19,459 bases of DNA from JACCXJ01 sp052387115. GTDB taxonomy: Bacteria; Pseudomonadota; Gammaproteobacteria; JACCXJ01. Each line of letters starts with the position of its first letter. Position 1 is the stretch's first letter. The notes beneath the pieces are model-generated. The model saw only the letters and a list, made by a program, of their open reading frames with translations, ran no database searches and was not told where the DNA came from. Positions 6,764 through 14,886 of the stretch are shown one piece after another. The translations under genes and the position numbers were made by a program. The stretch covers positions 1-19,459 of the forward strand of contig JBQTJM010000394.1 in assembly GCA_052387115.1 (NCBI GenBank), written 5' to 3'.

Positions 6764-8405
6764 CGCGGCGCCCGGACGCCCGGCGGTCGCGGTACGACAG
6801 GGCCGCCCGCACGTAGCTCGTGAACAGCGGGTGGCCATCGCGCGGGGTAGAGGTGAACTCCGGGTGATACTGGCAACCGATGAACCAGGGGTGGCCGCGA
6901 AGCTCGACGACCTCGACCAACTGACCATCCAGCGAGCGCCCGGCGATGCACAGCCCGGCGCGGCACAGGGTGTCCTGGTAGCGGTTGTTGAACTCGTAGC
7001 GATGCCGATGGCGCTCGACGATGAGCTCGCGACCATAGATGCGGCCGGGGAGGCTGTCAGGCGCCAGCCGGCAGGACTGGCCGCCGAGGCGCATGCTGCC
7101 GCCGAGGTCCGAGGACTCACTACGCCGCTCGACGGCGCCCTCTCGGGTAGTCCATTCGGTGATGAGGGCGATGACCGGGTGCGGCGTCTCGCGGTCGAAT
7201 TCCGTGCTGTGAGCGCCGGCGAGCCCCGCCACATGCCGCGCCAGCTCGATGACCGCGACCTGCATCCCGAGGCAGATCCCGAGATACGGGACCCCCTGCT
7301 CGCGGGCATAGCGCACCGCCTCGATCTTGCCCGCGATCCCGCGCCGGCCGAAGCCGCCGGGCACCAGGATGGCATCGGCGCCTTTCAGACCACCGCTGCC
7401 GTGGCGCTCGATGTCCTCGGAATCGACATAGCGGATATCGACCCGCGCGCGTGCGTGCAGCCCGCCGTTCAAGAGCGCCTGGGTAATAGACTTATAGGAC
7501 TCCGTGCGCTCGACATACTTGCCGACCATGGCCACGGTGACCTCGTCCTCCGGGTTTTCCATGGCCTCGACCACCGCCTCCCACTCGTGCAGATCGGCGT
7601 CCGGGACCGTCAGGCCCAGGCGCTCGGCGACGATGGCATCGAGTCCCTGGCGGTGAAAGATGAGCGGGATGCGATAGATGCTGTCCACATCGAGCGCCGC
7701 GATCACCGCCCGCTCCTCGACATTGGTGAAGAGTGCGATCTTTTTTCGCTCCGCGGGCGGCAGCGGGCGGTCCACTCGGCACAGGAGGATATCCGGCTGG
7801 ATACCGATGGAGCGCAGCTCCTTGACCGAGTGCTGGGTGGGCTTGGTCTTGATCTCCCCCGCCGAGGGGATGTAGGGCACCAAGGTCAGGTGGATGAAGA
7901 CGGTCTGTCCGGCCCCGAGCTCCATGCGGAGTTGCCGGATCGCCTCGAGAAACGGCAGGGACTCGATGTCGCCCACCGTCCCGCCGATCTCGACCATGGC
8001 GACCTCGGCATCCCCCGCGCCTTGACGGATGCAGGCCTTGATCTCGTCGGTGATGTGCGGGATGACCTGGACGGTCGCGCCCAGATACTCGCCGCGCCGC
8101 TCCTTGCGGATGACGTTCTCGTAGATGCGCCCGGTCGTGTAGTTGTTGAGCCGGCCCATGCGCGTGCGCACGAAGCGCTCGTAGTGGCCGAGGTCGAGGT
8201 CGGTCTCGGCCCCGTCCTCGGTCACATAGACCTCGCCGTGCTGGAAGGGGCTCATGGTCCCCGGGTCCACGTTGATATAGGGGTCGAGCTTGACGAGCGT
8301 GACCCGAAGCCCGCGCGCCTCCAGCAAGGCTGCGAGCGAGGCCGAGGCGATGCCTTTGCCGAGCGAGGACACGACCCCGCCCGTCACGAATACGAAGCGG
8401 GTCAT
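6750..8405 (-). CDS. pyrG: CTP synthase
   Basis: A 551-residue glutamine-hydrolysing CTP synthase: UTP + ATP + glutamine to CTP, the last step of pyrimidine nucleotide synthesis. The N-terminal synthetase domain opens with TRFVFVTGGVVSSLGKGIAS (P-loop-like, ~2-21), followed by KLDPYINVDPGTMSP and EIGGTVGDIESLPF. The C-terminal class I glutamine amidotransferase has the nucleophile elbow GICLGMQ (Cys378) and the YHPEF dyad (His514, Glu516). Length is normal. ATG at 8405 is the first codon of the conserved start. The gene overlaps kdsA at its 3' end by 14 nt. Confidence 0.98.
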   Translation of the reverse strand: MTRFVFVTGGVVSSLGKGIASASLAALLEARGLRVTLVKLDPYINVDPGTMSPFQHGEVYVTEDGAETDLDLGHYERFVRTRMGRLNNYTTGRIYENVIRKERRGEYLGATVQVIPHITDEIKACIRQGAGDAEVAMVEIGGTVGDIESLPFLEAIRQLRMELGAGQTVFIHLTLVPYIPSAGEIKTKPTQHSVKELRSIGIQPDILLCRVDRPLPPAERKKIALFTNVEERAVIAALDVDSIYRIPLIFHRQGLDAIVAERLGLTVPDADLHEWEAVVEAMENPEDEVTVAMVGKYVERTESYKSITQALLNGGLHARARVDIRYVDSEDIERHGSGGLKGADAILVPGGFGRRGIAGKIEAVRYAREQGVPYLGICLGMQVAVIELARHVAGLAGAHSTEFDRETPHPVIALITEWTTREGAVERRSESSDLGGSMRLGGQSCRLAPDSLPGRIYGRELIVERHRHRYEFNNRYQDTLCRAGLCIAGRSLDGQLVEVVELRGHPWFIGCQYHPEFTSTPRDGHPLFTSYVRAALSYRDRRASGRRDAAL

Positions 8406-8751
8406 GGGACGACCCCCCCGAGCGGGAACCGGTATCCCGCGACGCCGGCCGGAAGGGGTGTCGGACGGTGGGGAAGCATCGACCGGCGGATGCTACCAGA
8501 AGCCGCCGCCATTCTCTATTGCCATCAGGCTAGTTGTCAGTCGAGAAGATTCAAACAGCCACGTCATTCCGGCATGGATTGCTCACCGCGTCCCTGCGGT
8601 TCGGGCTTCGCCCCGCGCTGCGCGCGTCCAAATCCGCTCCCGGCGGATTTGTGCCGGAATCCAGAGCATGGACGTAGGTGCTGTCCTGCATCCCGGATCC
8701 CGGCAATCCCTGCCGGGGTGACGAATCACTTCGAATTGACATGACTGCCTA
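8406..8751. other. Spacer upstream of pyrG carrying inverted repeats, no gene seen
   Basis: This 346-bp stretch between the purB stop and the pyrG start has no credible coding frame on either strand. Its right half (8562-8717) is made of GC-rich inverted repeats listed separately. The left part next to pyrG should hold the pyrG promoter, but I see no clear -35/-10 pair. Confidence 0.6.
8562..8717. repeat. Composite dispersed intergenic repeat with nested hairpins
   Basis: ATTCCGGCA at 8566-8574 faces TGCCGGAAT at 8652-8660. Inside this arm pair AAATCCG (8630-8636) faces CGGATTT (8644-8650). To the right, CCCGGCA (8699-8705) faces TGCCGGG (8711-8717). The GTCATTCCGGC...GCCGGAATCCAG layout resembles the very common dispersed repeats of proteobacterial spacers. 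Part of the right arm (GGATCCCGGC...CCTGCCGG) recurs at 14836-14856. Confidence 0.55.
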
Positions 8752-10119
8752 CTAGATTGCCCGCGCTTGGGCCTCGGCGTTGCCCGTATAGGTCCTCGGG
8801 GTCATGGCACGCAGGCGGTCCTTTTCCGCTTCGGGGATCGGGAGGGTGGCGAGGAAGGCGTGCAGACCCGCCCGATCGAGCGGCCGGCCCCGGGTCAAGT
8901 CCTTGAGGCGTTCGTAGGCGTCCTCGATCCCGTAGCGGCGCATCACAGTCTGGATGGGCTCGGCCAGAAGCTCCCAAGCCCCGTCGAGGTCGCGCGCGAG
9001 CGCCTCCTCATCGACCGTGAGGCGACCGAGCCCCTCGAGACAGCTCTCGTAGGCGATGAGCGCGTGCCCCATACCGACGCCCAGGTTGCGCAACACGGTC
9101 GAATCCGTGAGATCGCGTTGCCAGCGCGAAACGGGGAGCTTGTGCGCCAGATGCGTGAGGACCGCGTTCGCCATGCCGAGGTTGCCCTCGGCGTTCTCGA
9201 AATCGATGGGGTTGACCTTGTGCGGCATGGTCGAGGAGCCGACCTCGGTCCTCACCACCTTTTGCCGGAAATAGCCAATTGAAATATAGCCCCAGAGATC
9301 GCGACAGAGATCGATCAAGACGGTGTTGAAACGCTCGATGATCGCCAGGACCTCGGCCAGATGATCGTGGGGCTCGATCTGGGTGGTATAGGGGTTCCAT
9401 TCGAGCCCCAGGCCGTCGACGAAGTCGCGAGCGAGCGCCGGCCAGTCCACCTCGGGATAGGCCGCGAGATGGGCGTTGTAATTGCCGACTGCCCCGTTCC
9501 ATTTGCCGAGGATCGGGGCCGTCCCGAGCTGGGCATGCTGGCGCCGCAAGCGGTAAGCGAAATTGGCCATCTCCTTGCCTAGGGTGGTCGGCGAGGCCGG
9601 CTGGCCGTGGGTGCGCGCGACCATCGGTACGTTGGCATGCGTATGGGCCATCTCCGCGAGCGCCTCGATCAGCTTGTCCCAGAGCGGCAGGATCGCTTGG
9701 GTGCGGCTCGTGCGCAGCATCAGGGCGTAGGCCAGGTTGTTGATGTCCTCCGAGGTGCACGCGAAGTGCAGGAATCCTGCGGCCGCGGCGAGCTCGGGAT
9801 GTGTCGCGAGCCGTTCGCGCAGGAAATACTCGACCGCCTTGACGTCGTGGTGGGTGCCCGCCTCGATGGCCTTGATCCTCTCGGCGTCCTTCTCGTCGAA
9901 GTCGTGGACGATGCCCTCGAGAAAGGCCCGCGCCTCCGCACTGAGCGGGGGGACCTCGGCTACCTCGGGCCGGCTCGCGAGGCACTGGAGCCAGCGGACC
10001 TCGACCAGGACCCGATGCCGGATGAGGCCATATTCACTGAAGATGGCCCGTAGCGCTTCGGTCTTCCCGGCATAGCGGCCATCGAGGGGCGAGATCGCGG
10101 TGAGGGGGGAGAGCTCCAT
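8752..10119 (-). CDS. purB: Adenylosuccinate lyase
   Basis: A 455-residue fumarase/aspartase-superfamily enzyme. It splits SAICAR to AICAR and adenylosuccinate to AMP, releasing fumarate each time, in purine synthesis. Visible are TSEDINN (122-128), ARTHGQPAS with the general acid His171, and the superfamily signature GSSTMPHKVNP (294-304) with the catalytic-loop serine (Ser295). The start MELSPLTAISPLDGRY is the usual N-terminus of the gammaproteobacterial form. It is transcribed away from htpG. Confidence 0.98.
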   Translation of the reverse strand: MELSPLTAISPLDGRYAGKTEALRAIFSEYGLIRHRVLVEVRWLQCLASRPEVAEVPPLSAEARAFLEGIVHDFDEKDAERIKAIEAGTHHDVKAVEYFLRERLATHPELAAAAGFLHFACTSEDINNLAYALMLRTSRTQAILPLWDKLIEALAEMAHTHANVPMVARTHGQPASPTTLGKEMANFAYRLRRQHAQLGTAPILGKWNGAVGNYNAHLAAYPEVDWPALARDFVDGLGLEWNPYTTQIEPHDHLAEVLAIIERFNTVLIDLCRDLWGYISIGYFRQKVVRTEVGSSTMPHKVNPIDFENAEGNLGMANAVLTHLAHKLPVSRWQRDLTDSTVLRNLGVGMGHALIAYESCLEGLGRLTVDEEALARDLDGAWELLAEPIQTVMRRYGIEDAYERLKDLTRGRPLDRAGLHAFLATLPIPEAEKDRLRAMTPRTYTGNAEAQARAI

Positions 10120-10185
10120 GTACCATATAGTACTGAGGCGGACGCGAGTCGCGCCACTTCATCCGGACCGAGCGCCGATAGGCGC

Positions 10186-10211
10186 CTTGAAATCCCGCCC
10201 CCCATCCCCAT
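10186..10211 (+). promoter_or_regulatory. Sigma-32 (RpoH) heat-shock promoter of htpG
   Basis: CTTGAAA at 10186-10192 and CCCCAT at 10206-10211 are separated by 13 nt. These are near-perfect -35 and -10 elements of a heat-shock sigma-32 promoter. The start point should fall near 10218, about 55 nt before the htpG ATG. htpG is a classic sigma-32 target in gammaproteobacteria. The element lies in the 154-bp spacer shared with divergent purB. Confidence 0.82.
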
Positions 10212-10273
10212 AGGTTGGGCGGCGGCGCACGGGGCGCCACCGGCCACAGAACCACACGGCGGGGTGAGGGTTT

Positions 10274-12190
10274 ATGAGCGTAGACATCAATAAGGAGACG
10301 CGGGGATTCCAGGCCGAGGCCCGGCAGCTCCTGGACCTCATGGTGCACTCCCTCTACAGCAACAAGGAGATCTTCCTCCGGGAGCTCGTCTCCAACGCCT
10401 CGGACGCGGCCGAGAGGCTGCGCTTCGAGGCGCTCGGCAACGAGGCACTCTTCGAGGGGGACACCGAGCTCCAGATCGAGGTCGAGTGGAGCGAGACGCA
10501 GAAGACCGTCACGGTGCGTGACAACGGCATCGGCATGTCGCGCGAGGACGTGGTCGAGAACCTCGGGACCATCGCGAAGTCCGGGACGCGCGAGTTCTTC
10601 CAGTCCTTGACCGGTGATCGGCAGAAGGACACCCAGCTCATCGGTCAGTTCGGGGTCGGGTTCTACTCGGCCTTCATCGTCGCCGATCGGGTCACGGTGA
10701 CGAGCCGCCGCGCCGGCCTGCCGCCCGAGGAAGGCGTGCGCTTCGAGTCGGACGGCCAGGGTGAGTACACGCTCCACACCCTACCGCGCAAGGCGCGCGG
10801 GACCGAGGTGGTCCTGCACCTGCGCGAGGGCGAGGACGAGCTCCTGAAGGGCTATCGCCTGCGTGAGATCATCCACAAGTACTCCGACCACATCCCCCTG
10901 CCCATCCTGATGCCCAAGGAGGGCAAGGATGCCAAGGGCACCGAGCGCGTCAACACCGCGACGGCGCTCTGGGCTCGGCCCAAGACCGAGATAACCGAAG
11001 AAGAATACGCCAAGTTCTACAAGCATACGGCCCACGACTTCGAGGCGCCGATGGCGCGCATCCACAGCAAGGTCGAAGGCAACCTCGAATACATCCTCTT
11101 GCTGTTCGTCCCCAAACACCCGCCCTTCGATCTCTGGGACCGCGATAGCCGCCGCGGGGTCAAGCTCTATGTCCGGCGGGTGTTCATCCTGGACGACGCC
11201 GAACAGCTCATGCCGCGGTATCTGCGCTTCGTGCGCGGGGTAGTGGACTCGAACGATCTGCCGCTGAATATCTCGCGCGAGATCCTGCAGCAAAACAAGG
11301 TCATCGACACCATCCGCGCGACCGCCGTGAAGAAGGTCCTCGGTTTGTTCGAGGATCTCGTCGCCGAAGGGAAGTACGCGGAGATCTGGACGACCTTCGG
11401 GCGGGTCATCAAGGAGGGCATCATCGAGGACACAGCGAACCGCGAGCGCATCGCGAAGCTCCTGCGCTTTTCGAGCACGCACACGGATTCCGAAACGGAG
11501 GACGTCTCGCTCGACGATTACGTCAGGAGAATGAAGGACGGGCAGAAGGACCTCTATTACCTCATCGCCGGGAGTTTCCTGACCACCAAGAACAGCCCGC
11601 ACCTCGAGGTCTTCCGCAAGAAAGGCATCGAGGTCTTGCTGCTCTCGGACCCGGTGGATGAATGGGTCGTGACCCACCTCGCCGAGCACGACGGCAAATC
11701 GCTCAAGTCGGTGAGCAAGGGCGATCTCGACCTCGGGACCCTGGAGGACAAAGACGAGAAAAAACGCGCCGAGGAGACGGCGGGCGAGTACCAGGACCTG
11801 ATCGCGCGGGTCAAGAAGAGCCTGGAAACGCGCGTCAAGGACGTGCGCGTGACCCACCGCCTGACCAGCTCGCCGGCTTGCCTCGTGGCCGATGAGCACG
11901 GGCTCGGCGCGAACCTCGAGCGCCTGCTCAAGTCGGCGGGGCAGGAGGTCCCGGCGAGCCCGCCGATCCTGGAGATAAACCCGAGCCACCCGATCGTGCA
12001 GCGCCTCCGGGACCAAGACCGCGGCGCGCGCTTCGACGACTGGGCCCGGATCCTGTTCGACCAGGCCCTGCTCTCCGAGGGCGGCAAGCTCGAAGACCCG
12101 GCGGGCTTCGTACACCGGCTGAACGAGATGTTCCTGGTCATGGCCGGGGGAGTGGCGAGTGCTACACCGGAGTCCGAAGAGACCCGGTGA
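10274..12190 (+). CDS. htpG: Hsp90-family molecular chaperone HtpG
   Basis: A 638-residue cytosolic ATP-dependent chaperone, full length for the bacterial Hsp90. The N-terminal GHKL ATPase domain shows the catalytic glutamate in RELVSNASDA (Glu37), DNGIGM (83-88) and IGQFGVGFYSAF (~123-134). The middle domain shows PLNISREILQQN and the C-terminal dimerisation domain follows. ATG 10274 is preceded by GGGGTGAGGG, a weak Shine-Dalgarno. Expression should be heat-induced from the sigma-32 promoter upstream. The stop overlaps the GTG of prmB. Confidence 0.98.
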   Translation: MSVDINKETRGFQAEARQLLDLMVHSLYSNKEIFLRELVSNASDAAERLRFEALGNEALFEGDTELQIEVEWSETQKTVTVRDNGIGMSREDVVENLGTIAKSGTREFFQSLTGDRQKDTQLIGQFGVGFYSAFIVADRVTVTSRRAGLPPEEGVRFESDGQGEYTLHTLPRKARGTEVVLHLREGEDELLKGYRLREIIHKYSDHIPLPILMPKEGKDAKGTERVNTATALWARPKTEITEEEYAKFYKHTAHDFEAPMARIHSKVEGNLEYILLLFVPKHPPFDLWDRDSRRGVKLYVRRVFILDDAEQLMPRYLRFVRGVVDSNDLPLNISREILQQNKVIDTIRATAVKKVLGLFEDLVAEGKYAEIWTTFGRVIKEGIIEDTANRERIAKLLRFSSTHTDSETEDVSLDDYVRRMKDGQKDLYYLIAGSFLTTKNSPHLEVFRKKGIEVLLLSDPVDEWVVTHLAEHDGKSLKSVSKGDLDLGTLEDKDEKKRAEETAGEYQDLIARVKKSLETRVKDVRVTHRLTSSPACLVADEHGLGANLERLLKSAGQEVPASPPILEINPSHPIVQRLRDQDRGARFDDWARILFDQALLSEGGKLEDPAGFVHRLNEMFLVMAGGVASATPESEETR

Positions 12191-13125
12191 ATCCAAAGGC
12201 CAGGTCCGAGCGGCCAGGCCGTCTCACGCTCGAAAAGGTAGAGACCCCCCGCGATTTGGTTCTGTGGGCCGAGGCGCGGTTCGAGGGCGCCGGGCTCTGC
12301 TATGGCCACGGTACGACAAGCGCCCGTGAGGAGGCGGTCTTCCTCGTCTTCCACGCCCTGGCCCTACCCTTCGATGTCCCGGACGCGGTGCTCGACCAGC
12401 CGCTGAGCTCGGAAGCAAAGTCGCATGCGCTGGTGCTGCTCCGCGAGCGCATCCGTACCCGCAAGCCCGCCGCCTATGTCCTCGGCGAATCGTGGTTTGC
12501 GGGGCTGGAGTTCTATGTCGACGAGCGCGTGCTGGTGCCGCGATCGCCGATCGCCGAGCTCATCGAGTCCCGCTTCTCGCCGTGGTTCGGCGATCCCCGC
12601 CGCATCCTCGACATCGGAACGGGCAGCGGCTGCATCGCGATCGCCTGCGCCCTCGCCTTTCCGGAGGCCGAGGTCGATGCCACGGATATCTCCGCAGGGG
12701 CATTGGAGATCGCGCGCCGCAACGCCGAGCGGCACGGCGTTCTGGATCGGGTCCGCCTGTTGCGCTCGGATGTGTACGGGTCCTTGGCCGAGGAGCGCTA
12801 CGACCTCATCGTCAGCAATCCGCCCTATGTCCCCGCCGTCCACCTGGCGACCCTCCCGCCAGAGCACCGCCACGAGCCGCCGCTCGGTCTCGACGGCGGC
12901 GACGACGGCCTCGCAATCGTCAGCCGGATCCTCGAAGGCGCTGCTCGGCACCTGACCGCGCACGGGACACTCATCGTCGAGGCCGGCGAAGCCGCCCCGG
13001 CCGCGGAGGTCCGCTACCCCCGCGTACCCTTCGTGTGGCTAGAATTCGAGCGCGGCGGAGAAGGGGTGTTCCTGCTGGAGGCTCGGGAGCTGCGCCGGTG
13101 GTTTCCCGCGGGAAATAGCCCATAG
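12187..13125 (+). CDS. prmB: 50S ribosomal protein L3 N5-glutamine methyltransferase
   Basis: A 312-residue class I SAM-dependent protein methyltransferase of the HemK/PrmB family. It has an N-terminal helical domain, the PrmB-like segment FYVDERVLVPRSPIAELIES (109-128), SAM motif I DIGTGSGCIAIA (142-153) and the glutamine-binding NPPY (211-214). VLVPRSPIAELI distinguishes PrmB from the release-factor enzyme PrmC, which has a RPETE-type motif here. The GTG start overlaps the htpG TGA (GTGA), so translation is probably coupled. The pairing with htpG is a local arrangement without an obvious functional link. Confidence 0.92.
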   Translation: MNPKARSERPGRLTLEKVETPRDLVLWAEARFEGAGLCYGHGTTSAREEAVFLVFHALALPFDVPDAVLDQPLSSEAKSHALVLLRERIRTRKPAAYVLGESWFAGLEFYVDERVLVPRSPIAELIESRFSPWFGDPRRILDIGTGSGCIAIACALAFPEAEVDATDISAGALEIARRNAERHGVLDRVRLLRSDVYGSLAEERYDLIVSNPPYVPAVHLATLPPEHRHEPPLGLDGGDDGLAIVSRILEGAARHLTAHGTLIVEAGEAAPAAEVRYPRVPFVWLEFERGGEGVFLLEARELRRWFPAGNSP

Positions 13126-13282
13126 GTCGGGCAAAGCGCAGAGGGTTCGCGCTGGGACACGTCGCCACGATTCCTTAATACCTCGGTGCGCGCGTCGCCT
13201 TGGTATCGGGATCGGTCCGGGTCGCGTTGGCTATGGTGTTATGAGATGATCGACCCGGCATCCGGCTCCCCCGAGCACCGAC

Positions 13283-13519
13283 ATGCCGCTTCACGTATTC
13301 GCCAATGTCTACGCCTCGGGGTCTGTGCCGAAGGGGTGGAAACCCATCAGGGGCGGCACGCTGAAGTACCCGGTCCGCAATCCGGTCGTGCGCGGTTATC
13401 TGCAGAAACTCTCAGCCGGCAAGTGGCGAAAGGTGATCAAGCAGGGCGACGGCGGCGAAGTACACTATTTCGAGCACGCATCGGGCCGGGTGGCTGGAGT
13501 AAAGTTCTTTCCTAGCTAA
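13283..13519 (+). CDS. Small hypothetical protein (78 aa), first gene of a two-gene cassette
   Basis: The protein begins MPLHVFANVYASGSVPKGWK and ends EVHYFEHASGRVAGVKFFPS. It is basic, rich in glycine and aromatic residues, with no signal peptide or membrane segment. I do not recognise a family. The frame is closed by a TGA 11 codons upstream, so it is not simply the end of a long protein. No strong Shine-Dalgarno is seen. The partner gene starts 8 nt after its stop, which implies one transcript. The small basic protein followed closely by a helical partner is the layout of toxin-antitoxin or toxin-immunity pairs, but that is only a guess from architecture. Confidence 0.6.
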   Translation: MPLHVFANVYASGSVPKGWKPIRGGTLKYPVRNPVVRGYLQKLSAGKWRKVIKQGDGGEVHYFEHASGRVAGVKFFPS

Positions 13520-13527
13520 GGCATGTC

Positions 13528-13875
13528 ATGAAACAACGCATCGATCTCGATACACTGTTGTCGCAACCAACCAACCAGAATCAACGAATCGCCTCCTTTG
13601 CGTTGCTGGTCCTGGGCATCATCGAGTCACTGGTGGGCGGGGCCATGACAGCCTCCGGGGCGGTCGAAATGTTATTCCATGGCGACAACTGCCTATTCGT
13701 CCGAAAGCATTTACGGAACAAGGTTGTTGACGAAATCATGAGTCGCGGTGTACAACTGACCGATCTATTCGATACCTTGTCCGCGGAAGAGGCGCAACGA
13801 GAGTTTCAGCGAGAACTGGCGACCATGCGTCTATTATGCCTGAAGCTCCTCGGCGACAAACAACGGGCCGCTTAG
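13528..13875 (+). CDS. Hypothetical protein (115 aa), second gene of the cassette
   Basis: A mostly helical protein beginning MKQRIDLDTLLSQPTNQNQR, with a hydrophobic stretch IASFALLVLGIIESLVGGAMT (~21-41) and the motif AVEMLFHGDNCLFVRKHLRN. The C-terminal half is charged and helical (LSAEEAQREFQRELATMRLL). The hydrophobic stretch contains a glutamate and may be a buried helix rather than a membrane segment. It starts 8 nt after the preceding gene. Base composition is visibly less GC-rich than prmB and the methyltransferase on either side, which suggests acquisition. I do not recognise the family. Confidence 0.65.
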   Translation: MKQRIDLDTLLSQPTNQNQRIASFALLVLGIIESLVGGAMTASGAVEMLFHGDNCLFVRKHLRNKVVDEIMSRGVQLTDLFDTLSAEEAQREFQRELATMRLLCLKLLGDKQRAA

Positions 13876-14064
13876 AATTCCGTTCGACTCTCAGAATGTG
13901 AACTGTCAAAGGCGCACTCAAGGCATGCTTCCCGGACCGCCCAATAACGGGACGCTGGCGCGCAGGCGCTTACACGGACAAGGCGCAAAGATCCTTCTCG
14001 CCTGAACGATGGACGCAGCGCGAGCGAGTGCGCTTGCGCAGGTCGTCAACCTACCTCCGAGACC

Positions 14065-14757
14065 ATGCCACTATTCCTCGCCAAACGCGCCTGTCACCTG
14101 AGCGAGGCCATGGACGGCCCGGACTGCGATCCCGCGTTGCTCGAGCGTTCCTACCGCCAGTTCCGAGCCGTCAACGGCCTCCTGTCGCGGAGCCGCTTCG
14201 TGTACCAGCGGTTTATCCGGCCGCTCATGAGCGACCGCGGCCGGGGCTACTCGCTTCTCGACGTCGGCTTCGGGGGTGGGGACATCGCTCGCCGGCTGGC
14301 GCGCTGGGCTGAACAGGACGGCTTGGACCTCTGGGTCACGGGCATCGACATCGACCCCCGCGCCTATGCCTATGTCCAGCGTTTCCCCCGGAGCCCCAAG
14401 GTGTCCTTCCGATTGGCCGATGTCGCCACCCTGGTCGCACGCGGGGAGCGTTTCGATTTCGTGCTATCGAATCACGTCCTGCACCACCTGGATGCGCCCG
14501 GCTTGCAGGCGATGCTGGGCGCAGCGCAAGCCCTCGGCACGCGCATCGTCGTCTTCAACGACATCCGGCGATCCGCTTTCGCGTATCTCGGGTTCTGGCT
14601 CCTGACCGCGATCGCATTCCGCCGCTCTTACATTCGCCAGGACGGACTCGTCTCGATCCGCAGGAGCTACACGGCGGCGGAGCTCAGGGCCGTTGCACCC
14701 GCTGGTTGGGAGGTGTTGCGGGCGATGCCCTTTCGCCTCGTGCTGATCCACCGGTAG
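14065..14757 (+). CDS. Class I SAM-dependent methyltransferase
   Basis: A 230-residue protein with SAM motif I YSLLDVGFGGGDIARRLA (~62-79), an acidic loop GIDIDPRA (~92-99), and a post-motif FVLSNHVLHHLD similar to small-molecule methyltransferases. The C-terminal part (RRSYIRQDGLVSIRRSYTAAEL) matches a subgroup often encoded next to type III polyketide synthase or FAD-oxidoreductase genes for lipid-like aromatic products (family knowledge). No such partners are in this window. The start at 14065 keeps the upstream HLSEAMDGPDCDPALL segment typical of this group; ATG 14110 is a shorter alternative. Substrate unknown. Confidence 0.8.
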   Translation: MPLFLAKRACHLSEAMDGPDCDPALLERSYRQFRAVNGLLSRSRFVYQRFIRPLMSDRGRGYSLLDVGFGGGDIARRLARWAEQDGLDLWVTGIDIDPRAYAYVQRFPRSPKVSFRLADVATLVARGERFDFVLSNHVLHHLDAPGLQAMLGAAQALGTRIVVFNDIRRSAFAYLGFWLLTAIAFRRSYIRQDGLVSIRRSYTAAELRAVAPAGWEVLRAMPFRLVLIHR

Positions 14758-14786
14758 AGCCGGGAACCGACCGGATCGCGATTCCC

Positions 14787-14812
14787 GCCGGTGGTGGGCG
14801 GGGTCCACCGGC
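14787..14812. terminator. Inverted repeat between convergent genes, possible bidirectional terminator
   Basis: GCCGGTGG (14787-14794) pairs perfectly with CCACCGGC (14805-14812) around a 10-nt loop. It lies 30 nt past the methyltransferase stop and 75 nt from the kinase stop. There is no clear T-tract on either side, so intrinsic termination is uncertain. Confidence 0.4.
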
Positions 14813-14835
14813 CACAGGTATCGTCCTGTCATACG

Positions 14836-14856
14836 GATCCCGGCGGTACCTGCCGG
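14836..14856. repeat. Short inverted repeat related to the one upstream of pyrG
   Basis: CCGGC (14840-14844) and GCCGG (14852-14856) flank GGTACCT, preceded by GGATC. The same GGATCCCGGC...CCTGCCGG arrangement is present at 8696-8716. This suggests a dispersed intergenic repeat. Confidence 0.4.
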
Positions 14857-14886
14857 ATGCGGGTGGCGCGGGGTGAGGAATGCGGT

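Noticed and set aside
6764..7375. N-terminal extension of kdsA giving a 478-residue protein
   Set aside because: The extension is a shadow of pyrG in another frame. The conserved KdsA start is the ATG at 6763.
6645..8744. A 699-codon open frame on the plus strand opposite pyrG and kdsA
   Set aside because: It is antisense to two clearly conserved enzymes, has the low-complexity composition of a GC-rich shadow frame and shows no family motif.
10781..12196. A 471-codon open frame antisense to htpG
   Set aside because: It mirrors htpG codons in the opposite phase and has no recognisable domain.
13130..13160. A terminator after prmB (AGCGC...GCGCT)
   Set aside because: The stem is only five base pairs with no T-tract, too weak to report.
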